Source: Hyphobacterium sp. CCMP332
GTDB taxonomy: Bacteria; Pseudomonadota; Alphaproteobacteria; Caulobacterales; Maricaulaceae
DNA length: 64,000 nucleotides
NCBI RefSeq assembly: GCF_014323565.1
Contig: NZ_CP058669.1
Location: forward strand, 1,577,501 to 1,641,500
Direction of reading: 5' to 3'
Every line of letters starts with the position of its first letter. Within the stretch, counting starts at the first letter, position 1. The notes under the pieces are model-generated. The model ran no database searches. It had not been told where the DNA came from and worked only from the letters and a program-made list of their open reading frames with translations. Of the stretch, positions 1 through 10,215 are shown in pieces. The translations under genes were made by a program, and so were the position numbers.

Positions 1-179
1 AGCAGGCCGATAGCGAACAGCCAGGGCTGCCCTTCGCCAAAGACAAAACTGTCTTCGGCCAGGCCCTTCATCCAGACCACAGCGCCCAGCATCATGATGA
101 ATGCAAACAGCGACGCTACAACCGGCCATGGGCTCGGATTGACGAGATGATAATCGTGTTTGACGGCGTGACCGGCCAT
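1..179 (-). CDS. ctaE: Cytochrome c oxidase subunit III, N-terminal part (runs off the window)
   Basis: Only the first 59 or so residues lie inside the window; the 3' part is beyond base 1. The visible protein begins MAGHAVKHDYHLVNPSPWPV and continues into a hydrophobic first membrane helix at about residues 20-38, which is the usual start of bacterial COX3 (seven-helix, heme-free subunit of aa3 oxidase in the inner membrane). A good ribosome site (AGGAGA) sits 6-8 bases before the ATG at 179. It is the last gene of the ctaC-D-B-F-G-E group and lies 72 bases after ctaG. The assignment relies on the N-terminus plus operon position. Confidence 0.88.
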   Translation of the reverse strand, partial: MAGHAVKHDYHLVNPSPWPVVASLFAFIMMLGAVVWMKGLAEDSFVFGEGQPWLFAIGL

Positions 180-251
180 GTCCTGTCTCCTGCGAGTCGT
201 CCCCGGACGAATTTCAAAACCTGATACAGGCCGCCGGGGAAAGGATCAATG

Positions 252-827
252 CTATGGTGCCGCTTCGCGGCGACCTGTCGCGCCTGCGCCGTCGGCATCC
301 TGTTCGAAAAAGGTGTAGGACAATGTGATAGTGTGCACATCATCCATGCGGCTTTCTTCATCCATCAACGGATCGACGAAGAATAATACGGGCATTTCAA
401 TACTTTCGCCGGGCTGCAGGGTCTGCTCGGTAAAGCAGAAACATTCCAGCTTGGAAAAATACGGCGCGGCCTTGAACGGGGTCACATTATAAGACGCCAT
501 CCCGGTCACCGGGCGGTCCGAATTATTGGTCGCGCGATAGAAGGCCAGAGAGGTTTCTCCCACCCGCACCGTCATCGACGACTGCATCGGTTCAAAGGTC
601 CAGGGCAAATCGCGCGACTGGCTGGCATCAAACCGGACCTCAACCGTGCGGTCGAGAATGGAACCCGCCTCGGCGGTGGCCACCTGCGTCGTGCCGCCAT
701 AGCCCGTCACCTGACAGAACAGATTGTAGAGCGGAACCGCCGCATAGGCCGCGCCGACCATGGCAATCGCCACGCCGGACAGCGTCACCATCAGGCGCGT
801 ATTCTTATTCTTCAGAAGTTGCTTCAT
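252..827 (-). CDS. ctaG: Cytochrome c oxidase assembly protein CtaG/Cox11
   Basis: 191-residue Cox11-family copper chaperone that delivers copper to the CuB centre of subunit I on the periplasmic side of the inner membrane. One N-terminal membrane helix (about residues 12-31) anchors it. The copper-binding C-F-C-F motif is present (Cys129, Cys131), with a further conserved Cys38 just after the helix. I chose ATG at 827; a GTG at 830 directly precedes it and is equally possible. The start overlaps the 3' end of the small upstream gene by 23 bases, so translation is probably coupled. Length and layout match alphaproteobacterial Cox11. Confidence 0.95.
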   Translation of the reverse strand: MKQLLKNKNTRLMVTLSGVAIAMVGAAYAAVPLYNLFCQVTGYGGTTQVATAEAGSILDRTVEVRFDASQSRDLPWTFEPMQSSMTVRVGETSLAFYRATNNSDRPVTGMASYNVTPFKAAPYFSKLECFCFTEQTLQPGESIEMPVLFFVDPLMDEESRMDDVHTITLSYTFFEQDADGAGATGRREAAP

Positions 828-1062
828 CACCTGTCACAGCCTCCTCTTCCGCGGCCATAGCGTCCTGACGGGCGCTCACATTCTGCGTCAACCGGATCGC
901 CGTAATCGAAAAGATCAGCACCATGAACGCCACCAGCGACAGGGCGATCATCACATTGCGGCGGCCACGCGCCTTGATGAAATCACGCTGGTGTTGCGCA
1001 GCATCGACTGCCGGCGTTTCGCCGGGAGCATGTGTGTCCGGAGGCGCGTTGTCTTCGGTCAT
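805..1062 (-). CDS. Small single-helix protein of the cytochrome oxidase operon (CoxF-like)
   Basis: 85-residue protein with a charged, Pro/Ala-rich N-terminus, one predicted membrane helix at about residues 37-57, and an acidic Glu-rich tail. Its start codon overlaps the ctaB stop in an ATGA arrangement, and its 3' end overlaps ctaG. A small, poorly conserved one-helix protein between ctaB and ctaG is common in alphaproteobacteria and is often labelled CoxF or hypothetical. The sequence itself carries no catalytic motif; a role in oxidase assembly is inferred only from position. Confidence 0.75.
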   Translation of the reverse strand: MTEDNAPPDTHAPGETPAVDAAQHQRDFIKARGRRNVMIALSLVAFMVLIFSITAIRLTQNVSARQDAMAAEEEAVTGDEATSEE

Positions 1063-2060
1063 AGAAGACCTCCGAGCGGCGTCGCGAAATAGGCGCCCAT
1101 CGCATGCTCGGCGATCAATGCGGCGAACAGTGTTGCCAGGTATCCGATCGAATAGGCGAACAGATCCCGCGCCGCCTTGTCGCCAACGCGCACGGCATAG
1201 AGCGCACCATCCTCTGCCGATCCGGCTTCACCGGCGCGCGAATCAAAGATGCGCCAGGCCAGAATCAGGAAGACCGCTCCGCCCAGAAGCGCCGCCAGAC
1301 CATAAAGCAATCCCCCCAGGCCGGTCAGCACCGGGGCCAGGGCGAAGGGTGTCAGGATCAGCGAATAGATCAGGATTTCCAGACGCGTGCGTTTCGGCCC
1401 CTTGGCCACCGGCATCATCGGCACGCCCGCGTCGGAATAATCGCCGGACTTGTAGAGCGCCAGTGCCCAGCTGTGCGGCGGCGTCCACAGGAAGATGATG
1501 GCAAACAGGATGACCGCATCCATCGACACGCCGCCCGTGGCGATCACCCAGCCAATCATGGGCGGGAATGCCCCGGCCGCACCGCCAATGACGATATTCT
1601 GCGGCGTCCGGCGCTTCAGGATCATGGTGTAGATGACGGCGTAGAAAAAGATCGAGAAAGCCAGCATGGCGGCGGCGAAGACATTGGCCGCCAGCGACAT
1701 CAGGACAATCGCCAGTGCGGACGCAACGAGGCCGAAGCCATAGGCATCTTCCTGACGGACCTTGCCCAGCGGCACCGGGCGCAACCGTGTGCGGCGCATT
1801 TTCTGGTCGATATCGGCGTCATACGCCATGTTCAGCGCACCCGCCGCCCCGGCACCGAGGGCCAGAGCAAAGATGGCAATCGCCGCCATAAGCGGATGGA
1901 TCGAGACCGGCGCCGCCACATAGCCGGCAAAAGCCGTGAACACGACAAGCGTCATCACCCGCGGCTTCATCAGCGAGACGTAATCCCGCCACTCTGCGGG
2001 TCTGGACGAGACATGCCCCGTCATGGCGATATCGCTTCGCATTTCCATTGTGTCATTCAA
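1059..2060 (-). CDS. ctaB: Protoheme IX farnesyltransferase (heme O synthase)
   Basis: 333-residue UbiA-superfamily membrane prenyltransferase that joins farnesyl diphosphate to protoheme to make heme O, the precursor of heme A used by the adjacent oxidase. About eight or nine membrane helices are visible. The first Asp-rich Mg-diphosphate motif reads N-x3-D-A-D-I-D (residues about 77-85), with a second motif (YSDAGVPMM) in the middle of the protein. The ATG at 2060 is used; ATG at 2048 is an in-frame alternative and neither has a strong ribosome site. A perfect hairpin separates it from ctaD upstream, and its stop overlaps the next start (ATGA). Confidence 0.95.
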   Translation of the reverse strand: MNDTMEMRSDIAMTGHVSSRPAEWRDYVSLMKPRVMTLVVFTAFAGYVAAPVSIHPLMAAIAIFALALGAGAAGALNMAYDADIDQKMRRTRLRPVPLGKVRQEDAYGFGLVASALAIVLMSLAANVFAAAMLAFSIFFYAVIYTMILKRRTPQNIVIGGAAGAFPPMIGWVIATGGVSMDAVILFAIIFLWTPPHSWALALYKSGDYSDAGVPMMPVAKGPKRTRLEILIYSLILTPFALAPVLTGLGGLLYGLAALLGGAVFLILAWRIFDSRAGEAGSAEDGALYAVRVGDKAARDLFAYSIGYLATLFAALIAEHAMGAYFATPLGGLL

Positions 2061-2068
2061 TTGCGGCC

Positions 2069-2092
2069 GGGGCGGAGGTTTGCCTCCGCCCC
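2069..2092 (-). other. Perfect 10-bp stem-loop between ctaD and ctaB
   Basis: The two 10-base arms (2069-2078 and 2083-2092) are exact reverse complements of GGGGCGGAGG around a 4-base loop. It sits 11 bases after the ctaD stop and 9 bases before the ctaB start, with no T-run on the minus strand, so it is not a standard intrinsic terminator. It could protect the 3' end of a ctaC-ctaD mRNA or lower ctaB expression relative to the structural subunits; that role is inference. Confidence 0.6.
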
Positions 2093-2102
2093 GTAACCAT
2101 TT

Positions 2103-4612
<2,510 letters not shown>

Positions 4613-4845
4613 GGCTTCCCCAGATAATTGCTTGCCCACAAGTAGCCCTCTCGTGGATTGCGGCGGAATATAGAGCGCTACGTCGAGCCTGTCAGGCCGC
4701 TATCAGCGCTTTTTTGTCGCATACGTGGCTCTGCCCGGATTGTCGACGAAAAACATCTGCCAGATTCAGTGTTTTCCATGCCCGTACAATCTGCTATTTT
4801 GAAACCTCGAACAGTTGACCGTCCGCTGCAGGAGGGCTGGTAGCC

Positions 4846-5400
4846 ATGACAAGACTGATCGCAGGAGTTCTGATTGCCTGCTTTTGGGCAGGCGTCGCAA
4901 GTGCGCAGTCGCTTGTCGTGATCGGCGAAACGCCGGCCGCCCGGTGTTACGATCATGCCCGCTGGGCCCGCGCCCATTATTCCTCACTGAATGCCTGCGA
5001 TAACGCACTGGCTGCCGACGACTTGCCCTTGCGCGACCGTCAGCGCACCTGGGTCAACCGCGCCGTCATCAATCTCCATCTTGGTGAAGCCGAGGAAGCC
5101 TTGCGCAATCTCGACCGCGCCGTTGAGCTGGGCTTCGAGTCTCCCGAAATCGCAATGAATCGGTCCGCTGCACTGATTCGCCTCTCCCGTTTCGAGGAAG
5201 CGATTGAAGCCGCGACACTGGCGCTGGAAGGCGGATTGGCGGAAGTCGAAAAGGCCTATTTCAACCGCGCCGTCGCTCACGAACGCCTCGGGCGCATTGC
5301 CGAAGCCTATGCCGATTTCCGCGCCGCCAGCGATGCGGCACCGTCATGGGCCGCCGCACGCGAGCAGCTGGATCGCTTCAGCGTTTCCAACGGCACCTGA
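4846..5400 (+). CDS. Exported TPR-repeat protein
   Basis: 184-residue protein with a signal peptide (MTRLIAGVLIACFWAGVASA) and then a mature part made of tetratricopeptide repeats at about residues 60-165; typical TPR residues recur in 34-residue steps. There are two Cys in the mature N-terminal part (about 32 and 45). TPRs mediate protein contacts, so a periplasmic scaffold role is likely, but the partner is unknown. The ribosome site GGAGGG is well placed. It stands alone between divergent ctaC and tldD, 88 bases ahead of tldD; co-transcription with tldD is possible. Confidence 0.8.
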   Translation: MTRLIAGVLIACFWAGVASAQSLVVIGETPAARCYDHARWARAHYSSLNACDNALAADDLPLRDRQRTWVNRAVINLHLGEAEEALRNLDRAVELGFESPEIAMNRSAALIRLSRFEEAIEAATLALEGGLAEVEKAYFNRAVAHERLGRIAEAYADFRAASDAAPSWAAAREQLDRFSVSNGT

Positions 5401-5488
5401 TCACCTGATTCATCTATAAACAGTTCGCAGGCTCGCAACCGGGGCGCGGCACGGCTATGTCTGATACACGCCTTGCAGGAGTAGTGAT

Positions 5489-6901
5489 ATGTCGAGCGAT
5501 CCCTTCGCCCCCTTTCAATTTGACGCCGATTCAGCGCGGTCGGTTATCGCCGACCCCTTGAATGGCGCCGATGATGGCGAGCTTTTCCTCGAACATGGCA
5601 CGTCCGAAACACTGGCCTTCGATGATGGCCGGCTGAAAACCGCCTCTTTCGATGCCTTCCGCGGCTTCGGACTGCGCTGCGTGTCCGGCGAGGCGTCTGG
5701 CTATTCCCACTCCAGCGACCCCACGATTGACGCATTGAAACGCGCCGCCGGCACGGTTGGCGCCGCCAGAGAGGGCCGCAGCGGCACATTCGCCGCCGCG
5801 CCACAGGGCACAAACCGCCATCTCTATGATGCGATCGATCCGGTCAACGAGCCGGGCTTTGAAACCAAATCCGTTCTGCTGCAGGAAATCGACGCCTATC
5901 TGCGGGCCCGCGATCCTTCCGTGGTGCAGGTCTCCGCCTCCATCGCGGGATCAAAACGGGTGGTCGGTATTCTGCGCCCGGATGGCGATCTGAAAACCGA
6001 TGACCGGCCGCTGGTCCGGCTGAATGTTTCCGTCACCGTGGAACGCGATGGCCGCCGCGAATCCGGGTCTGCCGGCGCTGGTGGACGCGACGCCTTCGAG
6101 GCCTGGATTTCGCCGGACAGCTGGAAGGCGCTCGCCGACGAAGCCTTGCGCATTGCCCGGGTCAATCTGGACGCCGTCGATATCAAGGCCGGTCAGATGG
6201 ATGTGGTCCTCGGGCCCGGCTGGCCGGCCGTGCTCCTGCACGAAGCTGTCGGCCATGGACTGGAAGGCGACTTCAATCGCAAGGGCACATCGGCCTTTGC
6301 CGGGCGTATGGCCCAGCAGGTGGCGTCGAAGGGCGTCACCGTCGTCGACGATGGCACGATGGAAAAGCGCCGCGGCTCCCTGACCATTGATGACGAAGGC
6401 ACACCCACCGAACGCACTGTCCTGATCGAGGATGGTGTGCTGGTCGGCTATATGCAGGATCGCCAGAATGCCCGCCTGATGGGGGTCGCGCCCACCGGTA
6501 ATGGCCGCCGCGAATCCTATGCCCACACCCCCATGCCGCGTATGACCAACACCTACATGCTCGGCGGTGATCACGACCCGGCAGAAATGCTCGAAAGCCT
6601 GAGTGACGGGCTTTACGCCGTCGGCTTCGGCGGCGGTCAGGTCGACATCACCTCCGGCAAATTCGTCTTTCAATGCACCGAGGCCTATCGCGTCCGGAAT
6701 GGCAGGATCGAGGAGCCGGTCAAGGGCGCAACCCTGATCGGCGACGGTCCGACCGCTCTGACCAAAGTGTCGATGATCGGCAATGACTTTGCCATGGACC
6801 CCGGCGTCGGCGTCTGCGGCAAGGGCGGTCAGGGCGTGCCGGTCGGCGTCGGTCAGCCCTCATTGAAAGTCGCCGGTTTGACGGTCGGCGGCGCAGGCTG
6901 A
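5489..6901 (+). CDS. tldD: Metalloprotease TldD
   Basis: 470-residue U62/TldD-family protease subunit. In known systems TldD and TldE (PmbA) form a heterodimer that degrades unfolded peptides and trims microcin or RiPP leader peptides in the cytoplasm. The zinc motif is seen as H251-E252-A-V-G-H256 followed by the conserved G-L-E-G-D-F-x3-G. The conserved C-terminal Cys region (FQCTEAYRVRNG, then GPT) is also present. It begins at ATG 5489 after GGAG. Its partner gene tldE lies about 27 kb away in this same window (32820-34181). No obvious peptide precursor gene is next to it. Confidence 0.96.
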   Translation: MSSDPFAPFQFDADSARSVIADPLNGADDGELFLEHGTSETLAFDDGRLKTASFDAFRGFGLRCVSGEASGYSHSSDPTIDALKRAAGTVGAAREGRSGTFAAAPQGTNRHLYDAIDPVNEPGFETKSVLLQEIDAYLRARDPSVVQVSASIAGSKRVVGILRPDGDLKTDDRPLVRLNVSVTVERDGRRESGSAGAGGRDAFEAWISPDSWKALADEALRIARVNLDAVDIKAGQMDVVLGPGWPAVLLHEAVGHGLEGDFNRKGTSAFAGRMAQQVASKGVTVVDDGTMEKRRGSLTIDDEGTPTERTVLIEDGVLVGYMQDRQNARLMGVAPTGNGRRESYAHTPMPRMTNTYMLGGDHDPAEMLESLSDGLYAVGFGGGQVDITSGKFVFQCTEAYRVRNGRIEEPVKGATLIGDGPTALTKVSMIGNDFAMDPGVGVCGKGGQGVPVGVGQPSLKVAGLTVGGAG

Positions 6902-7016
6902 TCACAGCAGTTCGCAGTTCAGTGATTGAAATTACAACCATTTAATCCAGATGAGTCGTTTTCTCCGCTAGCTTCCCCTGGCTTGGCCGGAGGGGGTCAG
7001 ACAGGGATAGGATCTC

Positions 7017-9113
7017 ATGCGAGAGAGATTGACCGCCTGCGCGTCCGCGCTGGCATTATTGCTGCTTGCCACACCGGCTGGCGCGCAGGACCTGAACCCG
7101 AATTCAGGGCCGATAGCCAATTCAGCCATTGTCGGCTTCGATTCGGCTTTCTTCACGGCCTTCAGCCCGGTCACGGCGCTCGACATGGTCAGCCGCATTC
7201 CGGGGTTCTCCCTTTCCGGCGGCGATACCGAACGACGCGGCCTGGCGGATTCCTTCGGCAATTTGCTGATCAATGGCCGCCGTCCGTCGAACAAGACAAT
7301 CTCGCTTGAAACCGTGCTTCAGCGCATCAATGCCGATGATGTCGAACATATCGAGCTGATCCGCGAACCGCTGCCCGAATACGAAATGCGCGGCCATGCG
7401 CGGCTGGTGAATGTTGTCCTGCGTGAAGGCGCGGGCTCGTCAGGCTCGTGGAACACCCGGATCCGCTATTTTGACGGTGGCCGTCTTGTCGGAGATGGCG
7501 AGATCGCCTGGTCAACGACACGCGGCAATACGGATTACAATTTCGGTCTGGAGACAGATTTGAGACCGCAACGGGTCAGGCGCCGGGAATCCCTTTTCGA
7601 CGCGGCAGGAAACCGGCTCGAAGCCCGGAACGACAGCGAACACCGTCGCTGGTGGGAGGTGGCCATCAATGCCTCCATCGCCCATCAGATCAGTCCAGAC
7701 ACCCGCATTCAGCTCGATGCGAGGGGCAGTACCTGGAATTGGCGGCGAAACCAGTATTCGCTGGTAGACGGATTCGCCGGCGGCACCCCCACGCTGATCC
7801 GCTACGAGCAATCCAGCACCACAAATTACGGCAATGAAGGGTCACTGACGGCCACCCTCAATCACACATTCAGTGATCGCTTTTCAACAACGACAACCGC
7901 GCTGTGGCGGCAATCAGGCTCCGAGGACGGACCAGAAGCATTCGAAGTCTATGATCCCGGCAACTTTGTCGAAGCGACAATCGTTTCCGTGGACAGCGAG
8001 AATTCAGAGCAGGTTCTGCGTCAGGCCTTCAGCTTCATCATCAATCCGACACACCTCGTCGAGTTCGGCGCGGAGGCCGCGCTGAACTGGCAGGAAACGC
8101 GGCTCGACATCCAGTTTGACGACGGCATCAATATTGTACCGATTGCCTTGCCCGTCGCCAATTCCCGCGTCGAAGAGCGGCGCGCTGAAGCCTTCTTCAA
8201 CCATGTCTGGACCGTCAGCGAGTCCCTGATTCTGGAATCCGGACTTCGCTATGAGTTTTCGGAAATCGAACAGACCGGTGATACCAGTCAATCACGCAGC
8301 TTTTCCTATCCGAAGCCGTCGATCGCGCTGACATGGCAGGCCAGCGCCAATACCAGTCTCAGGCTTTCGGGCCGGCGCGATGTCGACCAGCTCGACTTTG
8401 ACAAATTCGCCAGCTCCGTGGACGTGGCGGACAATAATGCCGTTGTCGGAAATCCGGATTACGAGCCGCAGCGGACCTGGACGCTGGAAGCGGAGGCCGA
8501 ACGCCGGATCGGCGACGGCGGGTCCGTCTCCTTCCGCATTGGGCAGGACTGGATCGAAGGCGTTGATGACTTCATTTCCATCGTGACGCCCGAGGGCGTG
8601 TTTGATGCGCCGGGGAATATCGGTGATGGCACCATCTTCCGACTAACGGCCGAAGCCTCCTTGCCTCTGGACGCGATCGGGCTTTCGAATGCCGTCTTTG
8701 ATGGCTTTCTCGAATGGTACAATACCGACATCTTCGACACGCTGACACAGCAGCACCGCCACCTGTCCGGTCTGCGGGAATGGGAGTTGCGGCTGGACTA
8801 CCGGCAGACCTTTCCGGCGCTGGATCTGGCCTGGGGATGGGATTACTTCTGGCTCTCGGACGGTGAGGTGTTCCGCGCCAGCGAATATCGTCTCGAAGGC
8901 CGCACCGACGGCGATCTCGATATCTATGTTGAAACCACACGCTGGACCGGTCTGACCGCTCGTCTGGGCATAGATCAGGCGCTCGACAATGGGAATTCGC
9001 GGCAGCGGGTTTTCTTTAACGGTTCAAGGGCGCTGAACGTGATCGACCGCATCGAGTATCAGAACCGCCGTGAAGGCCCCCGGGTCTATCTCGAATTCCG
9101 CGGTACATTCTGA
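7017..9113 (+). CDS. TonB-dependent receptor-like outer membrane protein
   Basis: 698-residue exported protein with a signal peptide ending near ALLLLATPAGAQ. Residues about 40-140 look like a TonB plug domain (D-M-V-S-R-I-P-G-F, G-L-x-L-I-N-G-R-R-P-S, V-E-H-I-E-L-I-R), and the rest is a strand-rich barrel ending in an aromatic residue (EFRGTF), as outer membrane barrels do. It is shorter than many TonB receptors and I do not recognise a TonB box. Ligand unknown. It is followed after 116 bases by a secreted aspartyl protease-like protein, which may or may not be related. Related plug-bearing proteins of this type are common in marine Caulobacterales. Confidence 0.85.
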   Translation: MRERLTACASALALLLLATPAGAQDLNPNSGPIANSAIVGFDSAFFTAFSPVTALDMVSRIPGFSLSGGDTERRGLADSFGNLLINGRRPSNKTISLETVLQRINADDVEHIELIREPLPEYEMRGHARLVNVVLREGAGSSGSWNTRIRYFDGGRLVGDGEIAWSTTRGNTDYNFGLETDLRPQRVRRRESLFDAAGNRLEARNDSEHRRWWEVAINASIAHQISPDTRIQLDARGSTWNWRRNQYSLVDGFAGGTPTLIRYEQSSTTNYGNEGSLTATLNHTFSDRFSTTTTALWRQSGSEDGPEAFEVYDPGNFVEATIVSVDSENSEQVLRQAFSFIINPTHLVEFGAEAALNWQETRLDIQFDDGINIVPIALPVANSRVEERRAEAFFNHVWTVSESLILESGLRYEFSEIEQTGDTSQSRSFSYPKPSIALTWQASANTSLRLSGRRDVDQLDFDKFASSVDVADNNAVVGNPDYEPQRTWTLEAEAERRIGDGGSVSFRIGQDWIEGVDDFISIVTPEGVFDAPGNIGDGTIFRLTAEASLPLDAIGLSNAVFDGFLEWYNTDIFDTLTQQHRHLSGLREWELRLDYRQTFPALDLAWGWDYFWLSDGEVFRASEYRLEGRTDGDLDIYVETTRWTGLTARLGIDQALDNGNSRQRVFFNGSRALNVIDRIEYQNRREGPRVYLEFRGTF

Positions 9114-9229
9114 CCAACACCGGTGCGGCCGCAGCAGCATCTTCCAAGATCACAATGCCGCGATCAGGCTCTTGCTGGCGTTGGAGCGGCAGCGCGCCTG
9201 CGCTAGGCTCGCTTCAAAAGGAGGATGCC

Positions 9230-10132
9230 ATGTCCCTGAAATTCGGGAATACAGCCATTGCTCTTGCCGCTCTTGTGGCCCTGACTGTCAGTGGAGCCGC
9301 CGTGGCGCGCCTGGACAGCGTAACTCTGGAGCGAGCGCCGAGCGGTCATTTCCTCGTCCCGGTGACGATCAATGGCCAGGGCCCCTACACTTTCCTGTTC
9401 GATACAGGCGCAAGCCACACGGCCATTGCTCAACCGGTAGCCGAAACACTGGGATTCCGTTCGGAATGGAATCGAACCGACGATGTGCAATCGCTGACCA
9501 CCCGGTTCGAAGCCGAGCGCTTTGCACTGAACCGGTTTGAATTTGCCACAACCGGCCCGATGCTGATCGACAGCGTCGTCATTCCGGACAGTGCGGACAA
9601 TCCCAATCCGATTGATGGCCTTCTCGGCGCGGATGCGATCAATGCAAGGCGTTATGCCATGGATTTCTCTGCCGGCACGCTGACCTTTCATGCCGCGCCG
9701 GCACAGATTGCGGATGGCCGCGTCAGCCCGATTGGACTGCTCCTGTCGCGCGCTCACCTTCAACGCGGCGTCAGCCACATCAATGTCATTATCGATTCCG
9801 GAAGTGCGCTATCCATCGTCAATCAACGCCTCGCGCGCTATATCCGTCACCGCTCCGGAACGGTGCGATACAACATCAATGGTGTTGATGACGACGTCGA
9901 TATCGAGGCCGCGCCGGTGAATGTTCGCCGCTTCCAGATCGGCGGACTTTGCGTTGACAGATTTCCGGCCCTGCAGGCCGATCTCGATGTCTTCAGTGCG
10001 CAGGGCTGGGATCATGAACCGGCGATGATACTGGGCATGGATGTGCTTCAATATGCGACCATCTCGATCGACCGGGATTCGGGCATCGTCCAGATCGACG
10101 CGTCCGACGCCAGCCATTCCTGCGCGCGCTGA
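9230..10132 (+). CDS. Retropepsin-like aspartyl protease, exported
   Basis: 300-residue protein with a signal peptide (residues 1 to about 24) and two aspartyl protease half-domains. The catalytic triads are D58-T-G-A-S and D189-S-G-S-A, each followed by the hydrophobic segment expected of clan AA (gag-polyprotein/retropepsin-like) bacterial proteases. The start is fixed by AAAGGAGG six bases upstream of ATG 9230; an upstream in-frame ATG at 9155 lacks this and would spoil the signal peptide. Likely acts in the periplasm. Substrate unknown. Two Cys near the C-terminal half (about 243 and 299) could form a disulfide. A strong terminator follows. Confidence 0.83.
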   Translation: MSLKFGNTAIALAALVALTVSGAAVARLDSVTLERAPSGHFLVPVTINGQGPYTFLFDTGASHTAIAQPVAETLGFRSEWNRTDDVQSLTTRFEAERFALNRFEFATTGPMLIDSVVIPDSADNPNPIDGLLGADAINARRYAMDFSAGTLTFHAAPAQIADGRVSPIGLLLSRAHLQRGVSHINVIIDSGSALSIVNQRLARYIRHRSGTVRYNINGVDDDVDIEAAPVNVRRFQIGGLCVDRFPALQADLDVFSAQGWDHEPAMILGMDVLQYATISIDRDSGIVQIDASDASHSCAR

Positions 10133-10164
10133 TCCACAAGGCAAGACAACAGTTATCCGTAGAA

Positions 10165-10193
10165 AAAAGCCCCGGCACAGGACCGGGGCTTTT
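10165..10193. terminator. Bidirectional intrinsic terminator
   Basis: An 11-bp perfect stem (10165-10175 with 10183-10193; AAAAGCCCCGG) with a 7-base loop. A-run on the left and T-run on the right make it work on both strands. It separates the plus-strand protease gene from the minus-strand transporter gene, which converge here. Confidence 0.93.
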
Positions 10194-10215
10194 CCATTTC
10201 AGACCTACGCCTGAC

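Noticed and set aside
1104-2096. Long plus-strand open frame opposite ctaB
   Set aside because: Rich in Arg/Gln/His with no hydrophobic core; it is the GC-driven shadow of ctaB, as are similar frames opposite ctaD, gshA, both M16 genes and the symporter.
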